From: Acidimicrobiaceae bacterium
GTDB taxonomy: Bacteria > Actinomycetota > Acidimicrobiia > Acidimicrobiales > RAAP-2
Length of the DNA: 37,892 nucleotides
Assembly (NCBI GenBank): GCA_003161575.1
Contig: PMOE01000048.1
Coordinates: 1-37,892, forward strand
Direction of reading: 5' to 3'
The position numbers and the translations under genes are program-made. Under the pieces are notes generated by a model that saw only the letters and a list, made by a program, of their open reading frames with translations, had not been told where the DNA came from and ran no database searches. How positions within the stretch are numbered: position 1 is the stretch's first letter; each line of letters begins with the position of its first letter. This document shows positions 25,025 through 33,375 of this stretch, in pieces.

Positions 25025-25957
25025 TCATGGGGCGACCTCGAGAGCAGCACGATCCCACCCGGCCAGCTCGGCGGCTGCCTCGTAAGTGCTCTCAAAGAAC
25101 GCCAGGAGCATCGACTCGGGGTCCTCTGCGATGCGCACCGACGCATAGGGCAGCACGAACTCGCCGAGTTTGTCGTCATAGAACGCCGCCTTGGGTTCGA
25201 CCGGCCAGTCGGCGAAGCCGTCGGGCTGGGGATAGGCGTACGCGTAAAACAAGCCCTCGGCGTCCCCGCCCGGCCAGAACCCGCAACTGCTCACCTCATG
25301 GCTGTAGGCCAACTCTTGGACCCAGTCGGCGCAGTTCGGAACGCCGCCGGGATGCTTCGGTGCGGGGCGGCCCGAGAAGCGGGTCACAGCGAGATCGGGG
25401 GCGCCCCAGAAGAAGTGAACCGGGCTGGCCTTGCCCACAAAGCGTGCCCGAAACAGCGACATGACCCTGTGCGCCTGCAGCAGCGCCAGCCAGAACCGAT
25501 GCACTGCGTCGGCGTCGTAGGAGGCATGCTGTTCGTCCAGCGCGAAGGGGGTCGCATCGGGCACCTCCACCGGCCGGGCGAGAATTGTCAGACGCACTCC
25601 GAGGTCATCGAGCGCGGCCATCGTTGCCTCGTAGAAGCTGGCCACTGAGCGCGGCTCTAGCGGAACCTTGGCAGTCTGCCCGTCGGATCTTCGCAGCTCG
25701 AGAACGTGATCGACGAAGTCGAACTCTATTTCGATGCCATGGCCGCCAGCGTGCATCAACGATGTCGTCAACCCTCGGGCCGAAACGTAGAGCGGAACCT
25801 GCCACCAATGGTTCACCATCGGTTCGAGTGCCAGGCGAACTTTGCCCACGACTTGGGTCCATAGTTGCAACGTGTCGCGGGTGTCCTCCCACGCCGACAG
25901 CGTGAGGTCAGGCCACAATGCGGACCGACTGGGGTCGGTGGCTCTCGGAGGACTCAT
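25025..25957 (-). CDS. DUF5996 family protein
   Basis: A 310-aa protein of the DUF5996 family, recognised by the N-terminal pattern WPDLTLSAWEDTRDTLQLWTQ, then VGKVRLALEPMVNHWWQVPLYVSARGLTT. Later segments include VHFFWGAPDLAVTRFSGR and EVSSCGFWPGGDAEG, with many conserved aromatics and a SCGFWPG loop. Function is unknown; the protein appears soluble. The ATG at 25957 is preferred; a TTG two codons upstream (25963) is closer to the GAGG-like Shine-Dalgarno and may be the true start. Confidence 0.88.
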   Translation of the reverse strand: MSPPRATDPSRSALWPDLTLSAWEDTRDTLQLWTQVVGKVRLALEPMVNHWWQVPLYVSARGLTTSLMHAGGHGIEIEFDFVDHVLELRRSDGQTAKVPLEPRSVASFYEATMAALDDLGVRLTILARPVEVPDATPFALDEQHASYDADAVHRFWLALLQAHRVMSLFRARFVGKASPVHFFWGAPDLAVTRFSGRPAPKHPGGVPNCADWVQELAYSHEVSSCGFWPGGDAEGLFYAYAYPQPDGFADWPVEPKAAFYDDKLGEFVLPYASVRIAEDPESMLLAFFESTYEAAAELAGWDRAALEVAP

Positions 25958-26483
25958 CGGCAACCCGCGGCGATTTCCTCAGTCCGCACGGTCACCTCTG
26001 GGTCTCGGCTCTGATGTGGCACAGAAGGTCGGCGTTACCCATCTGGGTGCTCCCTCGACGAAGTGTGACCATCATGCCTTCTCTTGCGGTGACGTGCCCT
26101 CGTCGTACTCGACGGGGCCATCCCGCACGGCGCCGGCAGCTCGTGCGAACTACCGAAGGTGGCCTTCGAGAGGCTTTACAGCCCCTCTGTGTTCGACGGC
26201 TCGTTGACGCCACACGGCGCAACTTTCAACTGACCGTTGGTCGACCCCCCTCGACACAATCCTCAACGGCGAACGGTCGTGTGATCGGATCCCGCTGCTC
26301 GGTGGCGGAGCGCCATCGCGTCGCCGAGTCCGACGATGGTTCAGCTGGCAGGCCGACGGTCGGTCGGTTGAGGGGACCGCCACCTTCAGAGCCGGCGAAG
26401 CCGGTGTCACCGACCGCGAACACACCACCGTCGCCCAATGGTGGGTTGCATGATAGAATGGAGTCGGAAGGGAGGGGAGCGCA
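25958..26483. other. Gene-free stretch upstream of HxlR regulator
   Basis: No gene is supported in these 526 bp between divergent genes. Features seen are a small inverted repeat, CGGTG-T-CACCG (26402-26412), and TAGAAT (26454-26459). The latter fits a -10 for the HxlR gene with a start near 26466 and a short leader carrying a Shine-Dalgarno. The HxlR protein might regulate itself through the repeat. Confidence 0.4.
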
Positions 26484-26984
26484 GTGCGGCGAAAAAGCTT
26501 CGAGGACAAGAACTGTTCGCTGGCCCAGACCCTCGAGGTCGTCGGCGAGTGGTGGACCATGCTGATCATCCGGGACTGCCTGTTGGGCGTCACCAGGTTC
26601 GAGGACTTCCACAACCGGCTCGGCATCTCGCGCAACATCTTGACGGACCGCCTGGACTACCTCGTCGAGCGTGGGGTTCTCACCCGCGTCCCTTACCAAG
26701 CGCACCCCGTTCGCAACGACTACCGCCTGACTGACAAGGGACGTGATCTGTGGCACGCGTTGACCGCGCTGCGCGAATGGGGTGACCGCTGGGTGGCACC
26801 CGACGGGGCCCCGTTGGTCCTCGAGCACACCGGGTGCCACCACCCGACGACGGTGGTTCCCACCTGCTCGTCGTGCGGCGAGACCCTCGATCTCCACTCA
26901 GTTCGTGCACGCCCGGGGCCTGGGGCCAAGCGCCGGCCGGCATGGGGCTTTCCGGTCGACGACCAGAGCCAGGCGGTGCACTGA
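26484..26984 (+). CDS. HxlR-family transcriptional regulator
   Basis: A 166-aa winged-helix regulator. The HxlR domain covers about 8-105: CSLAQTLEVVGEWWTMLIIRD, then the recognition helix GISRNILTDRLDYLVERGVL and the wing with NDYRLTDKGRDL. A C-terminal extension holds GCHHPTTVVPTCSSCGETL, whose cysteines and histidines could bind zinc. The cysteine in CSLAQ, near the N-terminus, is in the place used for redox or electrophile sensing in some HxlR proteins. The GTG start follows GGAGGGGAG. It probably controls the nearby acyl-CoA genes or itself; this is inference from position. Confidence 0.92.
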   Translation: MRRKSFEDKNCSLAQTLEVVGEWWTMLIIRDCLLGVTRFEDFHNRLGISRNILTDRLDYLVERGVLTRVPYQAHPVRNDYRLTDKGRDLWHALTALREWGDRWVAPDGAPLVLEHTGCHHPTTVVPTCSSCGETLDLHSVRARPGPGAKRRPAWGFPVDDQSQAVH

Positions 26985-27106
26985 GTCAGTCGTCTCACTC
27001 CTGTGGGCGGAGGCGGATCCGTGGTGGGTCGCATTCCGCGATGCAGCCGGTGGTGCGCCACCGGGCCCGGGGTGGGTACCCACCAAGTGAAGCCCCAGGA
27101 GGCCTT

Positions 27107-27646
27107 ATGCCACGAGATAGCGGCAACGAATCAGGATTCGCTGGGTGGGATCCGGCCCGCCGCAAGGTCGTGGCTTGGTACGACCCGTCGATGACCGCGG
27201 CCGCCGGCTCGACCCTCAGCGGGCTCGACTTCCTCCGGGCCATCCGGGATGGGAAACTCCCTCCCCCACCCATCGCCGAGCTCATGAACTTCACGATGCG
27301 CGAGATCGAACCCGGACGGGTCCTCTTTGAGTGTGAGCCGGATGAATCCGCGTACAACCCCATCGGTGTCGTCCATGGCGGCCTGGTGTGCACTCTCGCC
27401 GACACCGTGGCGGCATGCGCCGTCCACACCACTCTCGAGTCGGGCATGGCGTACACCTCGATCGACCTGAACGTGAGCTATCTCCGGCCCGTCACTGCGA
27501 CCAGCGGCGTGCTCCGTGCGACGGGCCGGGTCACAAAACCGGGGCGGCGGGTCGCCTACTCGGCGGCCGAGATCGTCGATGGCGCTGGCAAGCTGGTGGC
27601 GACCGCGACCAGCAGCTGCCTCGTCATGGGCCGGCGTGCCTCCTGA
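27107..27646 (+). CDS. PaaI-like hotdog-fold thioesterase
   Basis: A 179-aa hotdog thioesterase. The N-terminal 70 residues include a Pro-rich segment and the sequence GLDFLRAIRDGKLPPPPIAELM, often seen in PaaI-like actinobacterial proteins. The core has GVVHGGLVCTLADTVAACA with the catalytic-type Asp, then the central strand SIDLNVSYLRPV. It should hydrolyse acyl- or aryl-CoA. A perfect AGGAGG lies at 27098-27103, just before the ATG. It follows the HxlR gene by 122 bp in the same direction and may be its target. Confidence 0.9.
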   Translation: MPRDSGNESGFAGWDPARRKVVAWYDPSMTAAAGSTLSGLDFLRAIRDGKLPPPPIAELMNFTMREIEPGRVLFECEPDESAYNPIGVVHGGLVCTLADTVAACAVHTTLESGMAYTSIDLNVSYLRPVTATSGVLRATGRVTKPGRRVAYSAAEIVDGAGKLVATATSSCLVMGRRAS

Positions 27647-27723
27647 TCGCCTGCGGACGATTGCGGCCTACCGGCCCTAGTGCGCCGCGGGCAATGCGAC
27701 TCCGGCGCTCGATCCGCCGGTCG

Positions 27724-28503
27724 TCAGTGGAACGTGAGGCCTCCGTCGGCCACGAGCACCTGGCCGGTCACGAAGCTCGAGGCGTCGCTGGCCAAAAAGA
27801 GGGCCGGGCCGACCATCTCTTCGGGCTCGGCCAGGCGCCCCATCACCGGGGCGTTGGCCATGCGCTGCCGGATCTCTGCGGTGTTGTTGCGCACCATGTC
27901 GGTGTCGACGGGCCCGGGGGCGAGCGCGTTGACCCGGATGCCCCGTGGGGCCAGCTCGGCCGCCATCGAACGGGTCAGCGCCAGGAGGCCCGCCTTGGTT
28001 GCGGTGTACATGGCGAGGAATCCGCCGTGGGTGAAAACGCCGGCGCTGACCATGTTGATGACCGAGGCGTGGTCACTGTCGGCAAGGTGGGGCAACGCCC
28101 GCTGGACCAAAAAGAGCGGTCCGCGCTCGTTGGTGTCCTGGGTCTTCTGCCAGGCCTCGGGGGTGATCCCCCCGATCGGCTGGGCCAACGCGTTCGCCGC
28201 GTTGTTGACCACGATGTCGAGGCGCCCGTAGTTCTCGACGGTCCGATCGACCAGCGCCGCCACCTGACCGAGATCGCCCATCTGGGTGGGCACGCTCACG
28301 GCGTCGCCCCCGGCGGCCGTGATGGCCGCCGCCGCCTGTTCGCAGGCCTGCGGCTTGCGGCTGGCGATGACGATGGCGGCCCCCATGGCAGCGAAACCGC
28401 GGGCGATGGCCAGCCCGATGCCTCGACTGCCACCGGTGACGATGGCCACCCGACCGGTCAGGTCGAACAGGGAGACAACGCCGTCGCGGGTCGGCTCAGA
28501 CAA
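27724..28503 (-). CDS. SDR-family oxidoreductase
   Basis: A 259-aa classical short-chain dehydrogenase. It has TGGSRGIG (23-30), NNAAN in place of NNAG (99-103), catalytic Ser152, Tyr165 and Lys169 in MYTATKAG, and the C-terminal ASSFVTGQVLVADGG. It resembles the 3-oxoacyl-ACP reductase/glucose dehydrogenase group and may reduce or oxidise a hydroxyacyl intermediate. The start appears to be TTG at 28503, 8 nt inside the end of the upstream CoA-transferase gene, so the two are translationally coupled. A later start would remove residues before the Rossmann motif but cannot be excluded. Confidence 0.92.
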   Translation of the reverse strand: MSEPTRDGVVSLFDLTGRVAIVTGGSRGIGLAIARGFAAMGAAIVIASRKPQACEQAAAAITAAGGDAVSVPTQMGDLGQVAALVDRTVENYGRLDIVVNNAANALAQPIGGITPEAWQKTQDTNERGPLFLVQRALPHLADSDHASVINMVSAGVFTHGGFLAMYTATKAGLLALTRSMAAELAPRGIRVNALAPGPVDTDMVRNNTAEIRQRMANAPVMGRLAEPEEMVGPALFLASDASSFVTGQVLVADGGLTFH

Positions 28504-29836
28504 GGGCCTCAGCCCGGGATCTCAGCTCTGGACGGAAGTCGGGGTGGGCGATCTCGGCCAGAGCCCTGGCCCGCTCAGATACCGTCAGGCCGACCAGCTC
28601 GGCCGCACCGAACTCGGTGACCACCACCCCGGTGTGGTGCCGGGGGGTCGATATCACCGCCGCCGCCGGCAACGTCGGGAGGATCCGCGAGCGCACCTCC
28701 CCGTGGACGGTGACCGTCGAATGCATGCAGATCAGCGAGTGGGCGTCGAGGTGGAGCTCGGCCCCGGCGATGAAGTCTTCGTGGCCGCCCACCCCCGAGA
28801 TCTGGGTGCCATCCACCGCGTCGGCCACGATCTGACCGTACAGATCGACGCACATGGCGCCGTTGATGGAGACGAACTTGTGGTTCTTGGCGATGACCGC
28901 CGGATCGTTCACCACGTCGACAGGCAAGAAGACCACCGCGTCGTTGTCGTCGAGCCACGAATAGAGCTGAGCGGACCCGAGGGCGAACGTGGTGACCGAA
29001 CGCCCGGGGAACTCCCCCTTCAACCGGTTGGTGACCTTGCCCGCTTGATGCAACAGCATCAGGCCGTCGGTGAACATCTCGGAGTGCAATCCGTAGTCCC
29101 CGCCCGGCGACCCGGCCAGACGGGTGGCCACCAGATTGGGGATCGTGCCGATTCCAGTCTGCAAGGTGGCCCCATCGGTGATGAAGTCGAGTGCGTGCTC
29201 GACAATCGCGGCGTCTGCTTCGATCGGGGCTGGGTCTTGGAGGGCCAGTGGCGGCCCGTGCGCCTCCACCATCACGTCGATAAGGTCGAGCGGCAACGTG
29301 TTGTCGTAATCAGGCGGCAGGCTCCGTGTCCGCGGCAGGTTCGGGTTGACCTCGACGATCAGGAGCCGCTCGGGGTCACGCCCTGCGGCGAGGAGCTCGT
29401 CTCGGGTCCCCCCGTAGTGCAATGAGAGGTTGACCCTCCCGTGGGTGTCGGGTGGTGCCGCCTGGACCATCATGATCCGGGGGGCGAAGCGGGCGAGGAT
29501 CGGGCCCATCTGGCGAAAGCCACCGGGGACATAGTCGATTCGCGCCCCGTTGGCTATCGACAGCCGTTCGCCCGGTCCGAAGAATCCGCAGCGGTAGGAG
29601 ACCCCCTGCTTTGCCAACACCGGATAGATCCCGAGGAGGAGGGCGCCGCCCAAGACGAGATCCTCCCAGTCGTCGCGCCCGCCGAGGGCGGTCACGAAGG
29701 CGTCCGGGTTGGCCGGACCCAGCCCGAACCCGATGGTGTCGCGGGTCCGAACGAGGGACGCCGCCTCCAATGGGCTCAGGGTCTTCGGGGCCACGGTGGC
29801 AGTCTGCCCGAATCCGGTCTGCCCGAACAGATCCAC
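28496..29836 (-). CDS. Acetyl-CoA hydrolase/transferase family protein
   Basis: A 446-aa class I CoA transferase of the acetyl-CoA hydrolase/4-hydroxybutyrate CoA-transferase family. The catalytic Glu is Glu253 in YGLHSEMFTDG. The preceding LQTGIGTIPN and the C-terminal GVGGHEDFIAGA are standard family motifs. The enzyme would form a glutamyl-CoA intermediate and move CoA to or from a short-chain acid. The GTG start follows a GGGAGG and GAGG region. It overlaps the SDR gene at its 3' end and is divergent from the P450 gene, which may be part of the same pathway. Confidence 0.93.
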   Translation of the reverse strand: MDLFGQTGFGQTATVAPKTLSPLEAASLVRTRDTIGFGLGPANPDAFVTALGGRDDWEDLVLGGALLLGIYPVLAKQGVSYRCGFFGPGERLSIANGARIDYVPGGFRQMGPILARFAPRIMMVQAAPPDTHGRVNLSLHYGGTRDELLAAGRDPERLLIVEVNPNLPRTRSLPPDYDNTLPLDLIDVMVEAHGPPLALQDPAPIEADAAIVEHALDFITDGATLQTGIGTIPNLVATRLAGSPGGDYGLHSEMFTDGLMLLHQAGKVTNRLKGEFPGRSVTTFALGSAQLYSWLDDNDAVVFLPVDVVNDPAVIAKNHKFVSINGAMCVDLYGQIVADAVDGTQISGVGGHEDFIAGAELHLDAHSLICMHSTVTVHGEVRSRILPTLPAAAVISTPRHHTGVVVTEFGAAELVGLTVSERARALAEIAHPDFRPELRSRAEALV

Positions 29837-29938
29837 CGTGCCTCATGCCTCCCGCAGCTGTTGCGCACCGACGACGCTTTTGCCAGCCTGAGGGCACGAC
29901 CAGGGCCCGGTTGCTCGTCGCTCTACGAGGTCACGACG

Positions 29939-29956
29939 ATGAGCACACAGCGATGA
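29939..29956 (+). CDS. Possible five-codon leader peptide before P450
   Basis: ATG AGC ACA CAG CGA TGA encodes MSTQR. It has a GAGG-type Shine-Dalgarno a few nt upstream, and its stop overlaps the P450 ATG (ATGA). It may pass ribosomes on to the P450 gene, which has no Shine-Dalgarno of its own. Too short to be certain. Confidence 0.3.
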   Translation: MSTQR

Positions 29957-31149
29957 GGAGCGGACCGCTGCACTACGACCCGATGGACCGAGCGACCCAA
30001 GCCGACCCCTACCCCCTCTACCGGCGCCTGCGCGAGGAGGACCCGGTCCATTTCGTGGAGCGGCCGAATGACCGGGGATTCTGGGTCCTGTCGCGTTTCG
30101 CCGACGTCTTCGCCGCCGCCGGCGACACCGCCACCTTCTCGTCGGCCGCCGGCCTCACCTTCGAAGACGATGAGATCGCCCGGCTCGGGCTCGCACCCAC
30201 CTTGGTGATGATGGACCGCCCCGAGCACACGGCGTACCGGCGCCTGGTCAGCCGGGGCTTCACCCCCCGCGCCGTGGCCACCCTCGAACCGGCGGTCCGG
30301 GCCTTTTGCCGGGACCGGGTCCGCTTGATCACCGAAGCCGGGCGATGCGACTTCATCGAGACGCTCGCCGGACCCCTGCCCACCCTCGTCGTGGCCACCT
30401 ATCTCGGAGTCCCCGAGCACGACCGGTCCCGCTTCGATGAGTGGAGCAGCGCCATCGTCTCGGCCAACGCCGCGGGGGACGCCGTGCACGGGGCGGTCGA
30501 TGCGGTGAGCGCGCTATACGGCTACTTCACCGAGCTCGTCGCCCGGCGCCGGGTGGAGCCGGGCGACGACATGCTCTCGGACCTGGTCCGGGCCGAGGTC
30601 GGGGGCGCACCCCTCGATCTAGCCGAGATCCTCGGCTACTGCTTTGTCATGATCGCCGGCGGCAACGATACGGTGACCGGACTACTCGGCGGATCGGCCG
30701 TGTTGCTCGCCCAGAACCCTGAGCAACGGCGGGCGCTGACCGAGGACCCCGGTCTCCTGGCCGGCGCGGTCGAAGAGCTCTTGCGGATGACCGCCCCGGT
30801 ACAGGGCCTCTGTCGCACCACCACGCGCGAGGTGACCGTCGGGGGGACCGCCATCCCCGGAGGTCGCAAAGTGCACCTGCTCTACGGCTCGGCCAACCGG
30901 GACCCGCGGGAGTTCGGCCCCCGCTCAGAAGCGCTCGATCTTTCCCGCCACATCCCCCGGATGCTCGCTTTCAGCGGTGGCCCCCACCACTGTCTCGGCG
31001 CCGCCGCGGCCCGGCTCCAAGGGCGCGTCGCCCTAGAAGAACTGCTGGCCGTCTGCCCGGAGTTCTCCGTCGACGTGGACGGTGGCCGTTTGGCCCCGGG
31101 GCCATTCGTCCGCCGCTACGAGAGCCTCACGATCGATGCCGGCCGGTGA
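29953..31149 (+). CDS. Cytochrome P450
   Basis: A 398-aa soluble bacterial P450. Visible motifs: MDRPEHTAYRRL (about 87-98); the I-helix oxygen-activation motif AGGNDT (235-240); the K-helix ExxR at Glu275-Arg278; and the haem-binding loop FSGGPHHCLG with Cys347 as the axial ligand. The AGGNDT form resembles CYP125/142/268-like families that oxidise steroids, terpenes or fatty acids, but the substrate is unassigned. No ferredoxin or ferredoxin reductase gene is adjacent, so electrons must come from elsewhere. The ATG at 29953 starts a normal N-terminus; the frame is open further upstream, but that part overlaps the opposite-strand CoA-transferase gene and is not P450-like. Confidence 0.95.
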   Translation: MRSGPLHYDPMDRATQADPYPLYRRLREEDPVHFVERPNDRGFWVLSRFADVFAAAGDTATFSSAAGLTFEDDEIARLGLAPTLVMMDRPEHTAYRRLVSRGFTPRAVATLEPAVRAFCRDRVRLITEAGRCDFIETLAGPLPTLVVATYLGVPEHDRSRFDEWSSAIVSANAAGDAVHGAVDAVSALYGYFTELVARRRVEPGDDMLSDLVRAEVGGAPLDLAEILGYCFVMIAGGNDTVTGLLGGSAVLLAQNPEQRRALTEDPGLLAGAVEELLRMTAPVQGLCRTTTREVTVGGTAIPGGRKVHLLYGSANRDPREFGPRSEALDLSRHIPRMLAFSGGPHHCLGAAAARLQGRVALEELLAVCPEFSVDVDGGRLAPGPFVRRYESLTIDAGR

Positions 31150-31184
31150 AACTGGCGGACCGGTCCAGGAAGGTCGACTCGCTA

Positions 31185-32174
31185 TCAGCGAGGGAGTGAC
31201 CGGCCGCCGGCCCACACTCCCGGGGCGGGCGCCGCTCGACCACCGCCCATTTCGGTCCTGGTCGGCTCGGATTCCTCCGACGGGCCCTCCACGGGCGCGC
31301 CCGGCGCGGTGACCTGGATGAGGGAGCTGCGGCTCAACAGCACCACACCGGCGATCAGCACGAGCACGGCGACGCATTCCCCGGCCAGATGCAAGGGATC
31401 GGTGCGGAGGTGCTCACCGAAGATGAACACGCCGAGGAGGCTCGCCACCAGAGGGTCGGCGATCGTCAGGCCGGGTTGCGACGCGGCCAGCGGCCCGGCC
31501 TGGAACGCGTTGGACACAAGAAACATCGCCGCCGCCCCGCTCAAGATGAGCACGTAGGGGGCCCACGACGTGAGGACGCCGGCAAGGCCCTGGCCGACGT
31601 GAACGCTCAACTCCTTGATCACGGCCGCAACAAACCCCCAGGCGATGCCCGCGGCGATCGAGAGCAGCGCGGCGCGGCGGGCCGGCGACGGACGCCGGCC
31701 GCCGACCGAGACGTTGGCGAGGGCGGCCACGATTCCGGCGGCGGCAAACGTCGAGACTCCGGCCAGGAACCAGATGCCGCCGGTCGCGTGGGCCGCACTG
31801 CCCCCCCGTGGGTCGGCGAGGAACAAAAAGGCGCCGAGGCCGAGCGCCATGCCGGCGGCCGCCACCCAGTCCCGCGTGTGCACCCGGCCGTGGTAGCGGA
31901 GCGCCAGATAGGCAAAGACGAAGAGCAACTCGGTGGCGATCACCGGCTGGACCAGGCTGAGCTCGCCCTTGTGGAGGGCGGCCAACTGGAAGAGGAAGCC
32001 GGCGATCATGCACACGATCCCCAAGAACCACACCGGCCGTCGAAGCAGGAAGGTGATGAGCCGCCAGCTGAAGGAGATCTCACCGGGTGCGGGGGCGGCA
32101 GCCACCCGCTGGGCTACCGACGAGGTGGCAGTGAAGAGGCTCGCGACCAGCGCGAGCAGGATCTCGACGCTCAT
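31185..32174 (-). CDS. DMT-superfamily (EamA/NIPA-like) membrane transporter
   Basis: A 329-aa integral membrane protein with about nine to ten helices in the drug/metabolite transporter arrangement. It begins MSVEILLALVASLFTATSSV and has a charged loop after the first helix pair. The second half-repeat carries SNAFQAGPLAASQPGLTIADPLVASLLGVFIFGEHLR, the pattern typical of the actinobacterial DMT/NIPA-like group. The substrate is unknown. The last 45 residues are a polar tail. The ATG at 32174 was chosen because the 44 residues upstream are polar and would precede the first helix unnaturally. It converges on the P450 gene with a 35-bp gap. Confidence 0.88.
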   Translation of the reverse strand: MSVEILLALVASLFTATSSVAQRVAAAPAPGEISFSWRLITFLLRRPVWFLGIVCMIAGFLFQLAALHKGELSLVQPVIATELLFVFAYLALRYHGRVHTRDWVAAAGMALGLGAFLFLADPRGGSAAHATGGIWFLAGVSTFAAAGIVAALANVSVGGRRPSPARRAALLSIAAGIAWGFVAAVIKELSVHVGQGLAGVLTSWAPYVLILSGAAAMFLVSNAFQAGPLAASQPGLTIADPLVASLLGVFIFGEHLRTDPLHLAGECVAVLVLIAGVVLLSRSSLIQVTAPGAPVEGPSEESEPTRTEMGGGRAAPAPGVWAGGRSLPR

Positions 32175-32409
32175 GGACTCGACTCGGTTCCCCTCCGGCG
32201 ACCGCTTGGACAGCTGGACCGACGCACGAACTTCTACCTCATCGAGAACCCCGCCCGGGCGGATGTATTCCACGGGGTCCGCCCGAGCCAAAAGCACCCT
32301 GTTCAAGGCGTTGCACGCGCGGCGGGACCATGGGCGCCGCCGGGGGCCCGCCGGCGGCGGTGGAGGGCGACTGGGGCGGGGGGACCAGGGCCGATAGCCT
32401 CATCTCGCC

Positions 32410-33084
32410 GTGCCGACCACCGAGACCAACCAACAGACCGAGAGCCCCGGCGTCCCAGGCCCGGCCGAGGCGGGCGGGTCCGGGGCGGCGCGGGGAGGTG
32501 CGTTGGAGGGAACCGGTGACGAGAATCCGGAACCGGGCGCAGCAAAGAAGGGGTCCCGCTACCGGTGGGTGGTCGAGGCGGCAGCCATCGTCGTGCTGGC
32601 CCTGGTGGCCACACTCGTGCTGCGGACCTTCGTCGTCCAGCCCTTCTTCATCCCCTCGGGCTCGATGGAACCGACCCTGCAAATCGGAGACCGGATCCTC
32701 GTCGACAAGCTCAGCTACCACTTCCACTCCATCGATCGCGGGGACATCGTTGTGTTCGCGACGCCGCCTTCGGAAGACTGCGGTGGGCCGCCGGTCGCCG
32801 ATCTGGTGAAGCGGGTCATCGGGCTCCCCGGCGAGCGCATCTCTTCGAGGGGCAATACCGTCTTGATCAACGGTCGGGCCCTGGCCGAGCCCTGGCTGCC
32901 GAAAGGCACAATTCTCGGTCGCGCCATCACGCCCACGGTGGTCCCGGCCAACTCCTACTTCGTGATGGGAGACAACCGGGACGCCTCGTGCGACAGCCGG
33001 TACTGGGGGTCGGTCCCCCGGTCGCTCGTCGTGGGCAAAGTGGTGGCCCTCGTGTGGCCGCTGTCCCGGTTCCACGTGTTCTGA
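32410..33084 (+). CDS. lepB: Signal peptidase I
   Basis: A 224-aa type I signal peptidase that cleaves signal peptides at the outer face of the membrane. A 50-residue polar cytoplasmic segment is followed by one transmembrane helix (about 54-74). Catalytic Ser85 lies in IPSGSMEPTLQIGD and the general base Lys134 in DLVKRVIGLPGE. Box E is GDNRDASCDSRYWG. A cysteine pair is possible between Cys124 and the Cys in box E. Translation starts at GTG; TAGCCT (32395-32400) lies 9 nt upstream and no Shine-Dalgarno is present, so a nearly leaderless mRNA is likely. Confidence 0.96.
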   Translation: MPTTETNQQTESPGVPGPAEAGGSGAARGGALEGTGDENPEPGAAKKGSRYRWVVEAAAIVVLALVATLVLRTFVVQPFFIPSGSMEPTLQIGDRILVDKLSYHFHSIDRGDIVVFATPPSEDCGGPPVADLVKRVIGLPGERISSRGNTVLINGRALAEPWLPKGTILGRAITPTVVPANSYFVMGDNRDASCDSRYWGSVPRSLVVGKVVALVWPLSRFHVF

Positions 33085-33375
33085 CCCACCCCTCGGCCCG
33101 TCGCAGGCTCGAGGTGGAGGCTCAGTGACGTCCGCCGTCGGTCCCCCGCCCGGCCGCTCGGGCGTCGTCGGATCCCGGCGTTCCCCGATGCTCGCGGTGT
33201 CCGGGGGCAACCAGCGGTACCGGTGGCTCTCCGGCGGCCGGCAGCACGAAGCAAATGCGCGTCCCGCCGCTCGGCGGCCGCTCCACCTCCGTCGGCAACT
33301 TCGCAGCGTAATCCGGCGCAAGGTGACGTCGGCACGCGGCAGTACCCCCACTGCCCACGTATGGGACGGTCGAAG
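33085..33375. other. Gap between convergent lepB and dipZ-like genes
   Basis: These 291 bp have no supported gene. A weak hairpin, GCCCG-GCCGCT-CGGGC, occurs near 33149-33165 and may help termination. Nothing else stands out. Confidence 0.35.

Noticed and set aside
27388..28620. A 410-codon open frame on the plus strand.
   Set aside because: It overlaps the thioesterase and lies opposite the SDR gene; both real genes have full motif sets.
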